The notes under the pieces were generated by a model, which was not told the origin of the DNA, made no database searches, and saw only the letters and a program-made list of their open reading frames with translations. Below are positions 43,442-52,577 of a DNA stretch of 64,000 nt, in pieces. How positions within the stretch are numbered: position 1 is the stretch's first letter; the number at the start of each line of letters is the position of its first letter. Source of the DNA: Streptomyces piniterrae (GTDB taxonomy: Bacteria; Actinomycetota; Actinomycetes; Streptomycetales; Streptomycetaceae); assembly GCF_005048155.1 (NCBI RefSeq), contig NZ_SUMB01000001.1, positions 806,001-870,000 on the forward strand. Direction: 5' to 3'. The translations under genes and the position numbers were made by a program.

Positions 43442-43466
43442 GCACGGAAGCTAACGCAGTCGGCGC

Positions 43467-43874
43467 TCAGCCCAAACGGGGTATCTCAATGGCCGGACAA
43501 CGGTCCATCACCATGTCGAGGCCGGACTCGCGCACCCGGTCCCAGGCCCGCTCGTCGACCACACCGAGCTGGAACCACACGGCCTTCGCCCCGGCCACCA
43601 CCGCCTCGTCGGCGACCCCGCCCGCCAGATCGCTGTTGACGAACACATCGACCACATCGACCGGGAACGGTATCTCCGCCAGCGAGGCATAGCCCTTCTC
43701 GCCGTGCACCGTCTCGGCCTTCGGGTGCACCGGCACGATCCGCTTGCCGTACCGCTGCAGTACGTCGGCCACGCCGTGCGCCGCCCGCCGCTCGTTGTTG
43801 GACAGGCCCACCACCGCCCAGGTGTCGCCGAGCTCGGTGAGAATCCTGCGGATCGTCCTGGGGTCGCCGTACAC
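43467..43874 (-). CDS. CoA-binding domain protein (YccU-like)
   Basis: 135 residues, Rossmann CoA-binding fold: TWAVVGLSNNERRAAHGVAD, YGKRIVPVHPKAETVHGEKG, FPVDVVDVFVNSDLAGGVAD, AKAVWFQLGVVDERAWDRVRE, LDMVMDRCPAIE. Typical length for stand-alone CoA-binding proteins of unproven role. GTG 43874 has GGGAGG 6 nt upstream; the in-frame leader beyond it is repetitive and not coding-like. Confidence 0.85.
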   Translation of the reverse strand: MYGDPRTIRRILTELGDTWAVVGLSNNERRAAHGVADVLQRYGKRIVPVHPKAETVHGEKGYASLAEIPFPVDVVDVFVNSDLAGGVADEAVVAGAKAVWFQLGVVDERAWDRVRESGLDMVMDRCPAIEIPRLG

Positions 43875-43904
43875 GCGCTGCCTCCCGCGGATGGAGAAGG
43901 GTCC

Positions 43905-43955
43905 TGAGCTGATCAAGGGGCTGATCGAGGAGCTGACCAAGGAGCTGATCAAGGT
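43905..43955. repeat. Degenerate AGCTGATCAAGG tandem repeat
   Basis: Three to four imperfect copies of (G/A)GCTGA(T/C)C(A/G)AGG, period 12-15 nt, in the 5' region of the CoA-binding gene. Contains several TGATCA palindromes. Confidence 0.55.
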
Positions 43956-44107
43956 CCTGTGCCGGTCGAAGATCCCTTGTCGGTCACAGGTCCTGTGTCG
44001 ATCAACGGATCCGGCCCTCCGGAGATTCCCGCCATCAGCAGAAACCTGAGCAGAAAACCTGAGGAGCCGACCCCGGGCAGGGGCCCGCATCCGCGCGGGT
44101 ACGCAGA

Positions 44108-44139
44108 CGCCCCGCCCGAAGGGGAAGACGGGCGGGGCG
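44108..44139. terminator. 10-bp hairpin
   Basis: CGCCCCGCCC and GGGCGGGGCG around a 12-nt loop, 19 bp past the stop of the minus-strand gene ending at 44158. Confidence 0.65.
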
Positions 44140-44157
44140 GGTCCGTGTGCCGACGGG

Positions 44158-44964
44158 TCAGTTCGCTCCGCCGACCACCCCGCTGCCTGCCATACCGGCC
44201 CCGATGACCGGGCCGTCGCCGATGACGGTGCCGTCACCCGCGGTACGGGCCGGCTTGCCGATCGGCACCGGCTCGACGCCGGCGGCCCCGGTGCCCGGAC
44301 GCAGCGCCTCCGGAGCGGCCGGTTCCAGGGCCTCGTCCGTCTGCTCCGCCGCCGCGGTGCCGACGGCGGCCAGCGCCGCGCGCAGCGGCTTGGTCTCCAC
44401 CAGCATGCTCACCGGGCCGGTCGGGTTCAGATACAGGGCATGCCCCGGCGGCAGCTGCTCGACGAGCTCGGCCACCGGCCGCCGGTCGTACAGCAGCCGG
44501 CCCACGGATTCGAGGTAGACCGGGGAGGTGTAGACGGGGATCACCGGCGTGCCCTCGGGGGACGCCGCGGCGAGCGGTGTCCCGGTCGTGCTGACCAGGA
44601 CGGATACCTCGGCGCGCGCCAGCGCCTCGTGTACGTCCTGCGCCGGCCCGTAGCCGGTCGCGGCGAGCTGCATCGCCTTGTCGACCGCGTCGGCCGGGTC
44701 CGACCAGTCCAGCATCTGCGGGGACGGCCGGTACTCCGGGTTGTCCCGCCACTCCTCGATCTCGCCGGTGGGGCCCGACCGCCACTGGCCGATCAACGCC
44801 CAGAGCGGCGGTGGCCCGTCGCCCGACCAGGTCAGATCCACCATTGCCAGCCAGTGGTCGGGCGCGTTCCGTGCTGCCTCGATGACCTCCGGGGGCGGCT
44901 CGGGCATATCCGAACCGGTCACGGGTGCGCCCGCCGTCATCGCCGACTGTGTGCTGTTGTCCAT
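44158..44964 (-). CDS. Type VII secretion-associated (SseB-like) protein
   Basis: 268 residues. The first half (PPEVIEAARNAPDHWLAMVD then WALIGQWRSGPTGEIEEW, NPEYRPSPQMLDWSDPADAVDKAMQ) is the pattern of actinobacterial T7SS-associated proteins. The second is an SseB-like domain (VSVLVSTTGTPLAAASPEGT, VIPVYTSPVYLESVG, ALYLNPTGPVSMLVE). Gly/Val/Ala tail. No Esx or EccC genes nearby, so it is an orphan member. No signal peptide. Confidence 0.75.
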   Translation of the reverse strand: MDNSTQSAMTAGAPVTGSDMPEPPPEVIEAARNAPDHWLAMVDLTWSGDGPPPLWALIGQWRSGPTGEIEEWRDNPEYRPSPQMLDWSDPADAVDKAMQLAATGYGPAQDVHEALARAEVSVLVSTTGTPLAAASPEGTPVIPVYTSPVYLESVGRLLYDRRPVAELVEQLPPGHALYLNPTGPVSMLVETKPLRAALAAVGTAAAEQTDEALEPAAPEALRPGTGAAGVEPVPIGKPARTAGDGTVIGDGPVIGAGMAGSGVVGGAN

Positions 44965-45208
44965 GAAGCCTCCGCCAACCCGCCGTTCCGTTCCTGAGTA
45001 CACGAGTCGGCCCCGGAAACACGAGGCCCTCGCCCTGGGCTCACACTGCCCACGGCCGGCCCGCACGTCTGCCCGACGCACCGTAGGGGCCCCGCGAGTA
45101 CGCCGCGTGGCCGTGCCGGCTGCGCCCGTACGGCGGACACCGCAGCGCGGCGCTGACCCCCGGAGAGGGCGTGTCGGTGTGTCCGGTGGGGCCGCATAGG
45201 CTGGTGCG

Positions 45209-45835
45209 ATGCAGGACCAGTACCGGACTCTCGCGCACGAGGGTGTCCACGAGATAGAGATCAACAAGTCCCGCTTCATCTGCGCGCTCGCGCCCGTCGC
45301 GACCGAGACCGAGGCCCAGGACTTCATCGCGCGCATCCGCAAGGAGCACCCCACCGCCCGCCACCACTGCTTCGCGTACGTCATCGGCGCGGACGGCGGT
45401 GTCCAGAAGGCCAGCGACGACGGCGAGCCGGGCGGCACCGCGGGCGTACCGATGCTGCAGATGCTGGTGCGCCGCGAGGTGCGCTATGTCGTGGCCGTGG
45501 TCACGCGGTACTTCGGCGGTGTGAAGTTGGGCGCAGGCGGTCTGATCCGTGCCTACGGGGGCGTCGTCGGGGAGGCGCTGGACGCGCTCGGCACCGTCAC
45601 CAGGCAGCGCTTCCGGCTGGTCACGGTCACCGTCGACCACCAGCGGGCGGGCCGGGTGGAGAACGATCTGCGCACCACGGGGCGGGCGGTGCGCGAGGTG
45701 ACCTACGGGGCCGACGTACGCATCGAGGTCGGGCTGCCGGAGGCCGATCTGGACGCCTTCCGCGCCTGGCTGGCCGATGCGACAGCCGGTACCGCGGGGC
45801 TGGAGCTGGGCGGCGAGGCATACGGGGACGTGTGA
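45209..45835 (+). CDS. YigZ/IMPACT family protein
   Basis: 208 residues. UPF0029 N-terminal domain: EIEINKSRFICALAPVATE, IRKEHPTARHHCFAYVIG, SDDGEPGGTAGVPMLQMLVR and VVAVVTRYFGGVKLGAGGLI, all hallmark segments, then the ~70-residue DUF1949-type C-terminal domain. Widely conserved; a role in translation or proteolysis control (as for IMPACT) is proposed but unproven in bacteria. Confidence 0.9.
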   Translation: MQDQYRTLAHEGVHEIEINKSRFICALAPVATETEAQDFIARIRKEHPTARHHCFAYVIGADGGVQKASDDGEPGGTAGVPMLQMLVRREVRYVVAVVTRYFGGVKLGAGGLIRAYGGVVGEALDALGTVTRQRFRLVTVTVDHQRAGRVENDLRTTGRAVREVTYGADVRIEVGLPEADLDAFRAWLADATAGTAGLELGGEAYGDV

Positions 45836-45928
45836 CGCACGGCCCGGAGGGTCCCTGAGGGAAATATCGTGCCGCGCCTTCCGTGAACGTCGGTCATACC
45901 GTCGGCGTCACACCGGGCCGCCCGTTCG

Positions 45929-47299
45929 TCAGTTGCGCTGTTCGTCGAGGAATTCTCGGACCATTGAATTCTGGCTATGGCAGTTCAGTTTCGACAGCAG
46001 GCTTCGGTAATATTCCTCTACGCAGAATGCAGGAGACCGGCCGAGCATTTCCGGGACATTGCGCACCCAAGGAATCGCCTCGTCCACGTCGCCGGCAGAG
46101 GTGTGCGCCATCGCAATGTGTATGCTGCCGAAAGCCAGGTCGCGGTCCCCCATATTTTCAGCAGCGGTGGCGGTGTCGAAGACGGGCAGCAGATAGTCCA
46201 GGCCCTTGTCCGCTTTTCCGAGGTAGACATAGGCGTTGCCGGCCTGGAAAAGCAGCATCTCGGTGGTCAGCCAGTCTGTCCAGCAGGGGTCGTCGTCGTG
46301 CCGAATGGTCGTGTCGATGGTGAGCGCCGTGTCGATCTGACGTGCCGTGGCGTCCGCATCGCCCTGCAGCGCGCTGGCTGCGGCGGCGGTGATGGCGATG
46401 AGCGCTGACATGCGGCGACTGGGGCGCGTGGACGCACACAGACGCTCGGCTGCGTCGAGGAGCAGATGCGTGCCGGCGAGGTCCCGCAGTTCGAGCTTCT
46501 GCTTCGCGGTCTGGATCATTGCACACGCTCCGACCTGCGGATCCCCAGCCGCGGCAGCGGTGCGCAGTTCGGCGAGGAAGGCCGACTGGGCGCGCAGGTG
46601 GTCGCCTGCTTCGAAGGCGAGCCATCCGCTGAAGCCGGCGGCGCTCGCGGCGAGGGACAGTAGCCGGGCTCTGGTGGCCTGGTCGCAGGAGGAATTGCGC
46701 GCCAGATCCGCAACCATCCGCAACCCGGCGTCCGCCGAAGGCCGAACCGCCTGAGCGCCGAGCTGGGTGTAGAGATGGTGCAGTTCCCGGTGATTCTGCT
46801 CCAGCACATCGACCGTTGAGCCGTCGATGCGGCGGCCGCTGGAAGCGGGCAACCCGTGGTGCTCGGCTGCCGCGTCGCGCCAGGACGAGACCAGGTCGGC
46901 GACGCCGTTTTCTGAGGACAAGGCGTCGTAGCGGTGTTTCACCGCCCTGGCCGCGGGTCGCGCGATGCGGTCCAGTGCCTGGAGCGCCTCCGCGCCGGTC
47001 CACGGAGCGGTGAGCAGACCGGAGTGGCCGGTTGCGGCGTAGAGCCAGTCGGGCCAGCCGGTGCGGAGCACCTCCGAGCGCGGTACATCGTGCAGATGCG
47101 CCATGGCGAGCTGCGCGCTGGTTTCGGGGGTGACTTTGCCGGATTCCCAGCGCGCGACTTTCTCCCGGCGGGCTGCCATGGAGCCGAAGCCGAGTTCGGC
47201 ATGGGTTTTGGCGATCAGCTGTGCATACGCGCCGTGTGACAAACCGCTCTGCTCGCGCAGCAGCGCAAGGGGATGGCGAATGGCGTGGTGAGTGTCCAT
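45929..47299 (-). CDS. XRE-type regulator with TPR-like sensor half
   Basis: 456 residues. N-terminal helix-turn-helix LALLREQSGLSHGAYAQLIA with ARREKVARWESGKVTPETSA, followed by a linker and a long helical part resembling TPR/SppA-type receptor repeats (ALQGDADATARQIDTALTID; AGNAYVYLGKADKGLDYLLP). Common in Streptomyces, often peptide- or metabolite-responsive. ATG 47299 with GAGG upstream. The next minus-strand gene (oligopeptide-binding) is 408 bp upstream, so linkage is only suggestive. AT-richer 3' end. Confidence 0.8.
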   Translation of the reverse strand: MDTHHAIRHPLALLREQSGLSHGAYAQLIAKTHAELGFGSMAARREKVARWESGKVTPETSAQLAMAHLHDVPRSEVLRTGWPDWLYAATGHSGLLTAPWTGAEALQALDRIARPAARAVKHRYDALSSENGVADLVSSWRDAAAEHHGLPASSGRRIDGSTVDVLEQNHRELHHLYTQLGAQAVRPSADAGLRMVADLARNSSCDQATRARLLSLAASAAGFSGWLAFEAGDHLRAQSAFLAELRTAAAAGDPQVGACAMIQTAKQKLELRDLAGTHLLLDAAERLCASTRPSRRMSALIAITAAAASALQGDADATARQIDTALTIDTTIRHDDDPCWTDWLTTEMLLFQAGNAYVYLGKADKGLDYLLPVFDTATAAENMGDRDLAFGSIHIAMAHTSAGDVDEAIPWVRNVPEMLGRSPAFCVEEYYRSLLSKLNCHSQNSMVREFLDEQRN

Positions 47300-47673
47300 G
47301 CTGTGATGCCTCACTGCAGTACGGGCGCACGCTGCTGGGCGCCCTGGTTTCCGCGGTGGGGTAGTTCTGAAAGGGCAGTCTTCGGACGGCGGATTTTCCG
47401 GCGCGGCCGAAGAGGCTGCGGACTGGGCCACGGGAGTCCGGGCTAAGGGAGTTTCACCCGTGCCTTCCCAAGGCCATGAGCTGTGCGGTCTCGTCGCTGA
47501 GTTGCGGCTCTCTTCGCACCAGGCGAAGTGCGTTCATGAGACACATTCGACGAAGTGGATGTCAAGGTGAGGTGGATCTTCTCACTGCGGGTCGGGCGCG
47601 GTGCTGTGGCCTGCTGCGAAGGCGTCGCTTGGGGTGTCGGGCGGCTGCCCGGACCTCCGGTGCCTGTCAGCTT
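47300..47673. other. Intergenic, 374 bp
   Basis: No gene supported. Holds the promoter of the XRE regulator; nothing recognised as an operator. Confidence 0.4.
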
Positions 47674-47716
47674 CCGTCAGGTCAGCTTGCGTCAGGTCGG
47701 GTTCCGTCAGGTCTGG
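47674..47716. repeat. Three CGTCAGGTC units at a gene end
   Basis: CCGTCAGGTCAGCTTG, CGTCAGGTCGGGTTC and CGTCAGGTCTGG: a 15-16-bp imperfect tandem repeat. The last unit contains the stop codon of the substrate-binding protein (47707), so the coding end GPDQT is part of the array. Confidence 0.7.
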
Positions 47717-49335
47717 TCCGGTCCGGCCACCTTGATCTGGCTGTAGTCGGGGACCCCGGACGGGTTGAGGGAGACGCGGGAGAGGCGGGATGAGTAGCCG
47801 ACGTTGCCGTTCTGGTACCACAGCGGGATCAACGGCATCTGCTGGGCGAGGATCTTCTCGGCCTCCTGAAAGGTTTCGACGGCCTTGGCGGTGTGTGATT
47901 CGGCGTTGGCCTGATTGATCAACTCGTCGAATCGCGCACTGTGGAAGTGGGTGTCGTTCGACCAGCCGCCGGAGTGGTACCTGGGCTGGAGGAAGCCTTG
48001 GATCAGCGGATAGGTCATCTGCCAGCCCGCGCTGAACGGCTCGGTCGCGGACTCGCTGGTGATCCGGTTGCGGAAGTCGGCGAACGTGCCGACCGGGTCA
48101 CCGACGCACGCCAGATCGTTGTCGAGCACGCCGTTGATGCTGTTGCAGACGGCATCGACCCATACCTTGTTCGAGCCGACGTCGGCGTTGTACATGATCT
48201 TCATCTGCCCTCCGGGCAGTCCGCCGGCCTCCTGGATCAGTTTCCTGGCCTGCGACGGGTTGTACGTGCACACCGCGCCGCAGAGCCCCGGCTTGTAGCC
48301 GCCCTCGACGCCGAGTGCCGGTGAGGTCCAGTCGGTGGCCGGGGTGCGGGTCTTCCGGAACAACTGCGTCGCGATGGCGGAGCGGTCGATCGCCATCGCG
48401 ATGCCGCGACGCAGTTCGGCGGATTTCGGCCCGTTCCACTTCGGGTGGTACAGCGGGAATGCGATGCTCCCGATGAGACCGACCGGCTGGTTGATATAGC
48501 GAGAGGAAAGGTCGCGCTTGACGCTCTTGAGCTCGCCGACCGGAATGTCGTCGACCAGGTCGAGAAGGCCGGTCCGGAGATCGGTGTACGCGGTGTCGGT
48601 GTCGGTGTAAACCCGCAGGTCAACGCCTTCGTTACGGGCCTTGTCCGGGCCTTGGTACCCCTTCCACCTGCGCAGTTTCATCAACGAACCCTTGTCGTAC
48701 GACGTGATCTCGTACGGGCCGTTGCCGATGGGATTCCTCAGCCAGGCCGCGTGGTGGGTGAAAAAGGCCTTGGGCAGCGGGTAATACGCCCAGTAGCCAA
48801 GAGTGCCGGGCCAGGCGGAGAATTTCTGAGTGAGGCGGACCGTGAACGTGTAGTCATCCTTCACCACCAGCCCTGACATGGTTTTCGCGCGTGGGCCGCC
48901 GGAGCCGGAGCGCACCTCGTCGTATCCGTCGATGTGCGAGAAGAAGATTGCATTGGCCTGCTTGTTGGCCACCGATGCGCCGTAGTTCCAGGCGTCGACG
49001 AAAGAGTGCGCGGTAACCGGCTCGCCGTTGGAGAACTTCCAGCCCTTCTTGACCTTTACGGTGAAATTCCGCTGGTCGCCGGTGGTGATCGATTCCGCGA
49101 TCCAGTTCTTCGCGGCGCCGGACTTGGGGTCGTACTTCTTGAGTCCGCGGAAAATCATGTCCAACGCCTTGCTGCCCCGCACTTCAATGGTGTTGGCCGG
49201 CTCCAGCGGATTCTGCGGATCGCCCCAGGAGGCCCGCACCACAGCGTCGGTGTCGGTGTCGCCACCGCAGGCGCCGGCGACCAAGGCGACCGCCGCCGCG
49301 CAGACCGCCCACTTCGCACTCATGGCTCCACGCAT
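47707..49335 (-). CDS. Peptide/nickel-type (family 5) substrate-binding lipoprotein
   Basis: 542 residues. Lipobox VAGAC. Family-5 solute-binding protein (OppA/DppA fold): EPANTIEVRGSKALDMIFRG, WKFSNGEPVTAHSFVDAWNY (the conserved domain signature), LSSRYINQPVGLIGSIAFPL, RRGIAMAIDRSAIATQLFRK, and MPLIPLWYQNGNVGYSSRL near the end. It binds peptides or similar solutes outside the cell. No permease or ATPase genes are adjacent, so it is an orphan sharing a transporter elsewhere. ATG 49335 has GAGG; ATG 49323 is possible. Confidence 0.88.
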   Translation of the reverse strand: MRGAMSAKWAVCAAAVALVAGACGGDTDTDAVVRASWGDPQNPLEPANTIEVRGSKALDMIFRGLKKYDPKSGAAKNWIAESITTGDQRNFTVKVKKGWKFSNGEPVTAHSFVDAWNYGASVANKQANAIFFSHIDGYDEVRSGSGGPRAKTMSGLVVKDDYTFTVRLTQKFSAWPGTLGYWAYYPLPKAFFTHHAAWLRNPIGNGPYEITSYDKGSLMKLRRWKGYQGPDKARNEGVDLRVYTDTDTAYTDLRTGLLDLVDDIPVGELKSVKRDLSSRYINQPVGLIGSIAFPLYHPKWNGPKSAELRRGIAMAIDRSAIATQLFRKTRTPATDWTSPALGVEGGYKPGLCGAVCTYNPSQARKLIQEAGGLPGGQMKIMYNADVGSNKVWVDAVCNSINGVLDNDLACVGDPVGTFADFRNRITSESATEPFSAGWQMTYPLIQGFLQPRYHSGGWSNDTHFHSARFDELINQANAESHTAKAVETFQEAEKILAQQMPLIPLWYQNGNVGYSSRLSRVSLNPSGVPDYSQIKVAGPDQT

Positions 49336-49857
49336 TCGACGCCTCTTTCCGTCCTCGTCGCGGCGCTGATCGACCTCACACTCAAGCCGTCCGGTCGAGC
49401 CCCGCCTCGCGACGCGGCTCTCCGTGTCGCGAAGTCCGCCCGATCGCACGATGATCGTCCGCCGCGCGGGAGCTGTGGCGCCGGCACCGCGGGCACGGTG
49501 CCGAGCGCGCCTGCGTCGTCCAGGCCCCGCACCCGGAGCTTCGACGGTCGCCGCATCCGTTGTTCACCGAAACGTCACCCAGACATTCCTCGGAATTAAA
49601 GAGGTCACGGCAGTGCATCCTTTTTCGACCCCCATTCGCGGCAGCCAAACGAGTTTCCTGAGGCAATCAAAACATCCGAAGGCACACCCGAGGCACACCC
49701 TGAACTGTGGAATGCAAGACGGCGGTGGGATTCGATTCTCCTGCGCAGAATTTGTCGCTCACGTGGCGACTTAACCGGACACCGGCTCACTGCGGCCGCC
49801 CGTCCGGTCGAACAATCCGGGGATCCGTAGCGGCCCCCTTGAACATCAGGAGGACAC
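49336..49857. other. Divergent intergenic with 11-bp direct repeats
   Basis: Holds promoters for the binding protein (minus) and the cluster regulator (plus). AGGCACACCCG (49680-49690) and AGGCACACCCT (49691-49701) form direct repeats with exactly 11-bp spacing, the pattern bound by OmpR/SARP winged-helix regulators. AT-rich patch 49590-49750. No gene seen. Confidence 0.5.
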
Positions 49858-50460
49858 ATGTCCCCCCACTCCCTTGTGCCTCGCCCGTCGGCAGGGCCGC
49901 GCGGTGTCACGGCCCGCGTCGGCGTACCCACCGCCCCGGACCTCAGACGCGGCCCCCGTGCCGACCGGATTCCCATGTTGCGCTGGCCCGAGCAGGCGCA
50001 GGAGCTCGAGGCGTACCGGCTCAGCAAGGTGCCCCGCTTGCTTCTGGTGTCGCCGGGCGCACGGCCGCCGGTGACCGTCGACCCCCTGGAGGACTGGGTC
50101 CGGGCGCCGGTGGACGAAAAGGATCTGCAGGCCCGCTGGGAGACGTTGCGGGCCAGGGCCCTGCCCCGCAATCCGGCGATCGACGCCCAGGACGTCCTGC
50201 ACTACGCCGGGCGGCGCCTGCCGCTCACGGGGGCCGAGGCCGACGTCGTGCGTATGCTGCTCGACTCCTACCGAACGGTGGTGGGCCGGGACGAGCTGAC
50301 CGCGAAGATCTGGCCCGACGGCGGCGAGACCCGACGCAACGCCCTCGACGTGCGGATCCTGCGTACCCGTCGGCGCCTGGCGCCCCTCGGACTGATCATC
50401 AAGACCGTGCGGAGCAGAGGCTATCTGCTCGATGCAGACCTCGACGGAGAAGCGGCATGA
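49858..50460 (+). CDS. Winged-helix (OmpR/PhoB-type) regulator, cluster-situated
   Basis: 200 residues. The C-terminal winged helix is clear: AGRRLPLTGAEADVVRMLLD, RTVVGRDELTAKIWPDGGE, TRRNALDVRILRTRRRLAPL, IKTVRSRGYLLD. The N-terminal ~100 residues replace the receiver domain and have no phospho-acceptor Asp pattern, so it is an atypical, probably phosphorylation-independent regulator. AGGAGGACAC lies before ATG 49858. It overlaps the acyl-AMP ligase start (ATGA). Candidate target: the 11-bp repeats 157 bp upstream. Confidence 0.8.
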   Translation: MSPHSLVPRPSAGPRGVTARVGVPTAPDLRRGPRADRIPMLRWPEQAQELEAYRLSKVPRLLLVSPGARPPVTVDPLEDWVRAPVDEKDLQARWETLRARALPRNPAIDAQDVLHYAGRRLPLTGAEADVVRMLLDSYRTVVGRDELTAKIWPDGGETRRNALDVRILRTRRRLAPLGLIIKTVRSRGYLLDADLDGEAA

Positions 50461-52445
50461 ACGACGGCAGCAACCTCCCGGGCACAGATGGCGGCAACCT
50501 CCCGGCCATACACGGCAGCAGCCTCCCGGCCCTGGACGGCAGCAACCTCCCGGACACAGACGTCATGGCCGCGGGCCCGCACCGTGCCACGAGTGCCACC
50601 ACCGGCTCGCCCGACGGCCGCCGCGACGACGGGACGCTGGCCCACCTGGCGCGCCGGAACGCCGAGTGCTGGCCGGCGGCGACGGCGGTGCGCTGGCGCG
50701 ACGCCGACGGCGTGTGGTGCCGGCGGACGTACGCCGAAGCCTGGCGGGCGAGCGAGGAAACGGCCCGTGGGCTGATGGCACTCGGACTCGGGCCGGGGGA
50801 CCGTGTGGCGGTACTGAGCACCCTGCGCCCCGAATGGACCTTCGCGCTGATGGGCGCCGCGGCATCGGGACTCGTCGTGGTGTCGCTGCTGCCGACGACC
50901 GTGCCGGAGGAGATCGAGCACGTCCTCAACGACTGCGGCGCGCGGGCGGTGTTGTGCGAGAACACGGCGCAGCTGGCCAAGGTGGAAGCGGCCTGGCCCC
51001 GCCTGCCGCACCTGCGGCGGGCCGTGCTGATCGATGCCCCCGACGTCGCCTCCGCACCGCTCGGGAACGAAGACCGTGAGCGATCCGCGCGGACCATGAC
51101 CCTCGCGGGGCTTCGCGCACTGGGCGCACGCGAGGTCGCCGCGGAGGAGTTGAGGCGTCGTTCGGATTCCGTACGGGCCGAGGATCTGCTGCTCATCATC
51201 TACACCTCGGGCACCACCGGTCCGAAGAAGGGCTGCGCGCTGACGCACGGCAACTACGTCAGCGTCCTGCGCGCCCACCCGCAGCCGCCGCCCAAGCCCG
51301 ACGCCGCGGCGGACCACAACAACGGAACGATCTTCGTCGTCACCGGACCGCACACCATCGCGATGCTGATGCAGGTGCTGGCGTGGTGGTCCCGCTACAC
51401 CCTCGCCTATCGCCGTGGCGGCGGCACGGACCGCCTGGCCGACGAGGTCCGCGAGGCCAGGCCGCAGATCCTGCCGCTGGTTCCGCTCGCGCTGGAGCAG
51501 ATCTACAGCGCGGTTCTCGCCTCCTGGCCGCAGGAGGACACCTCGGCGGTCATCGAGGCCGCGCGCACCGGTCTGGAGGTACGCGAGCGGCGCTCCCGTG
51601 GCGAGCGGATCCCTCCCCGCCTCCAGAGCTGGTTCGACGAAACGGACCGCACGCTGTTCGCGCAGGTCCGTGAGCACTTCGGCGGCGCTGTGCGCAGGGT
51701 GACGGTGTCCGGCGCCGCCGTGTCGCAGGACATCCTCGCCTTCTTCCTGGGATGCGGGGTTCCGGTCGTCGAGTGTTACGGAATGACGGAGACCGCCGCG
51801 GCCGCCACTTCCAATTCCCCCGACGACTACCGGCTGGGCACCGTCGGAAAGCCCTTGCCGGGCATCGACGTCGCCCTTGCCCCCGACGGTGAAGTACTGA
51901 TCCGCGGCGCCAACGTCTTCCCCGGCTACTGGGGATACCACGAGGACGAGTTCGGCGCGGTGCGTGACGGCTGGCTGTACACCGGCGATCTGGGGGCCTT
52001 CGACGCCGACGGGTATCTGACCCTGACCGGCCGCAAGAAGGAACTGATCCAGCTCTCGCACGGCGTCGCGGTGACGCCCCACCCCCTCGAACGCGAGCTG
52101 CGCACCAGCCCGTTGGTGTCCAACGCCGTCACCTACGGCGAGGGCAAACCGCACCTCGTCGTCCTGCTGACGCTGGACGAACGACAGGCCCGGACATGGG
52201 CTGCCGAACGAGGGCTGCCCACCGACCTGCCCCGCCTGGTCGGCGAGCCGGAGCTGTTGCGCGAGCTGAACCAGGTGCTGGCGGACGCCAACGCGCGACT
52301 CCAGGAGTACTACCGCGCGCAGGCGTTCACGCTGCTGGAGCGTGATCTGTCCATGGACGAAGGTGAGTTGACCATCTCCATGAAGGTGGCACGCCCCGTC
52401 GTACACAAGCGCTTCCGGGACCGCTTCGAAGCGCTGTATGAGTGA
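50457..52445 (+). CDS. Long-chain acyl-CoA synthetase-like AMP ligase
   Basis: 662 residues. The first ~36 are a four-fold repeat (DGSNLPGTDGGNLPAIHGSS), then the ANL fold: P-loop YTSGTTGPKKG (249-259), ECYGMTETAAAATSNSPDDY, DGWLYTGDLGAFDADGYL and GRKKELIQLSHGVAVTPHPL. FadD15-like. It activates a carboxylic acid as acyl-AMP for CoA or for the ACP encoded at 62598. Translationally coupled to the regulator. Likely supplies or recycles acyl chains for the cluster. Confidence 0.87.
   Translation: MNDGSNLPGTDGGNLPAIHGSSLPALDGSNLPDTDVMAAGPHRATSATTGSPDGRRDDGTLAHLARRNAECWPAATAVRWRDADGVWCRRTYAEAWRASEETARGLMALGLGPGDRVAVLSTLRPEWTFALMGAAASGLVVVSLLPTTVPEEIEHVLNDCGARAVLCENTAQLAKVEAAWPRLPHLRRAVLIDAPDVASAPLGNEDRERSARTMTLAGLRALGAREVAAEELRRRSDSVRAEDLLLIIYTSGTTGPKKGCALTHGNYVSVLRAHPQPPPKPDAAADHNNGTIFVVTGPHTIAMLMQVLAWWSRYTLAYRRGGGTDRLADEVREARPQILPLVPLALEQIYSAVLASWPQEDTSAVIEAARTGLEVRERRSRGERIPPRLQSWFDETDRTLFAQVREHFGGAVRRVTVSGAAVSQDILAFFLGCGVPVVECYGMTETAAAATSNSPDDYRLGTVGKPLPGIDVALAPDGEVLIRGANVFPGYWGYHEDEFGAVRDGWLYTGDLGAFDADGYLTLTGRKKELIQLSHGVAVTPHPLERELRTSPLVSNAVTYGEGKPHLVVLLTLDERQARTWAAERGLPTDLPRLVGEPELLRELNQVLADANARLQEYYRAQAFTLLERDLSMDEGELTISMKVARPVVHKRFRDRFEALYE
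50461..50562. repeat. In-frame GGCAGCAACCTCCCGG repeats
   Basis: Four imperfect ~27-30-bp units at the 5' end of the AMP-ligase gene, each encoding (G/S)(S/G)(N/S)LPxxDG. In frame, so the repeat number alters only the N-terminal tail. Confidence 0.75.
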
Positions 52446-52495
52446 ACTGCGTGAGTGAACTGCATGAGTGAACTGTGTGAGGGAGCTGCATGAGC
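52439..52495. repeat. TGAGTGAACTG(C/T) tandem repeat after the ligase stop
   Basis: About four 13-bp units (ATGAGTGAACTGC-type) beginning at the stop codon of the AMP ligase; each unit carries TGA in one frame and ATG or GTG in another. Noncoding. Confidence 0.7.
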
Positions 52496-52510
52496 TCCTG
52501 ACATACCGAA

Positions 52511-52546
52511 CCGACCGGAGGCGAGAGATGACTCGCCTCCGGTCGG
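52511..52546. terminator. Perfect 15-bp hairpin between convergent genes
   Basis: CCGACCGGAGGCGAG, loop AGATGA, exact complement. Serves the AMP ligase (plus) and the MMPL gene (minus). Confidence 0.8.
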
Positions 52547-52577
52547 CTTGTGTGTCACACGTCGCCGGGCCGTGTGG

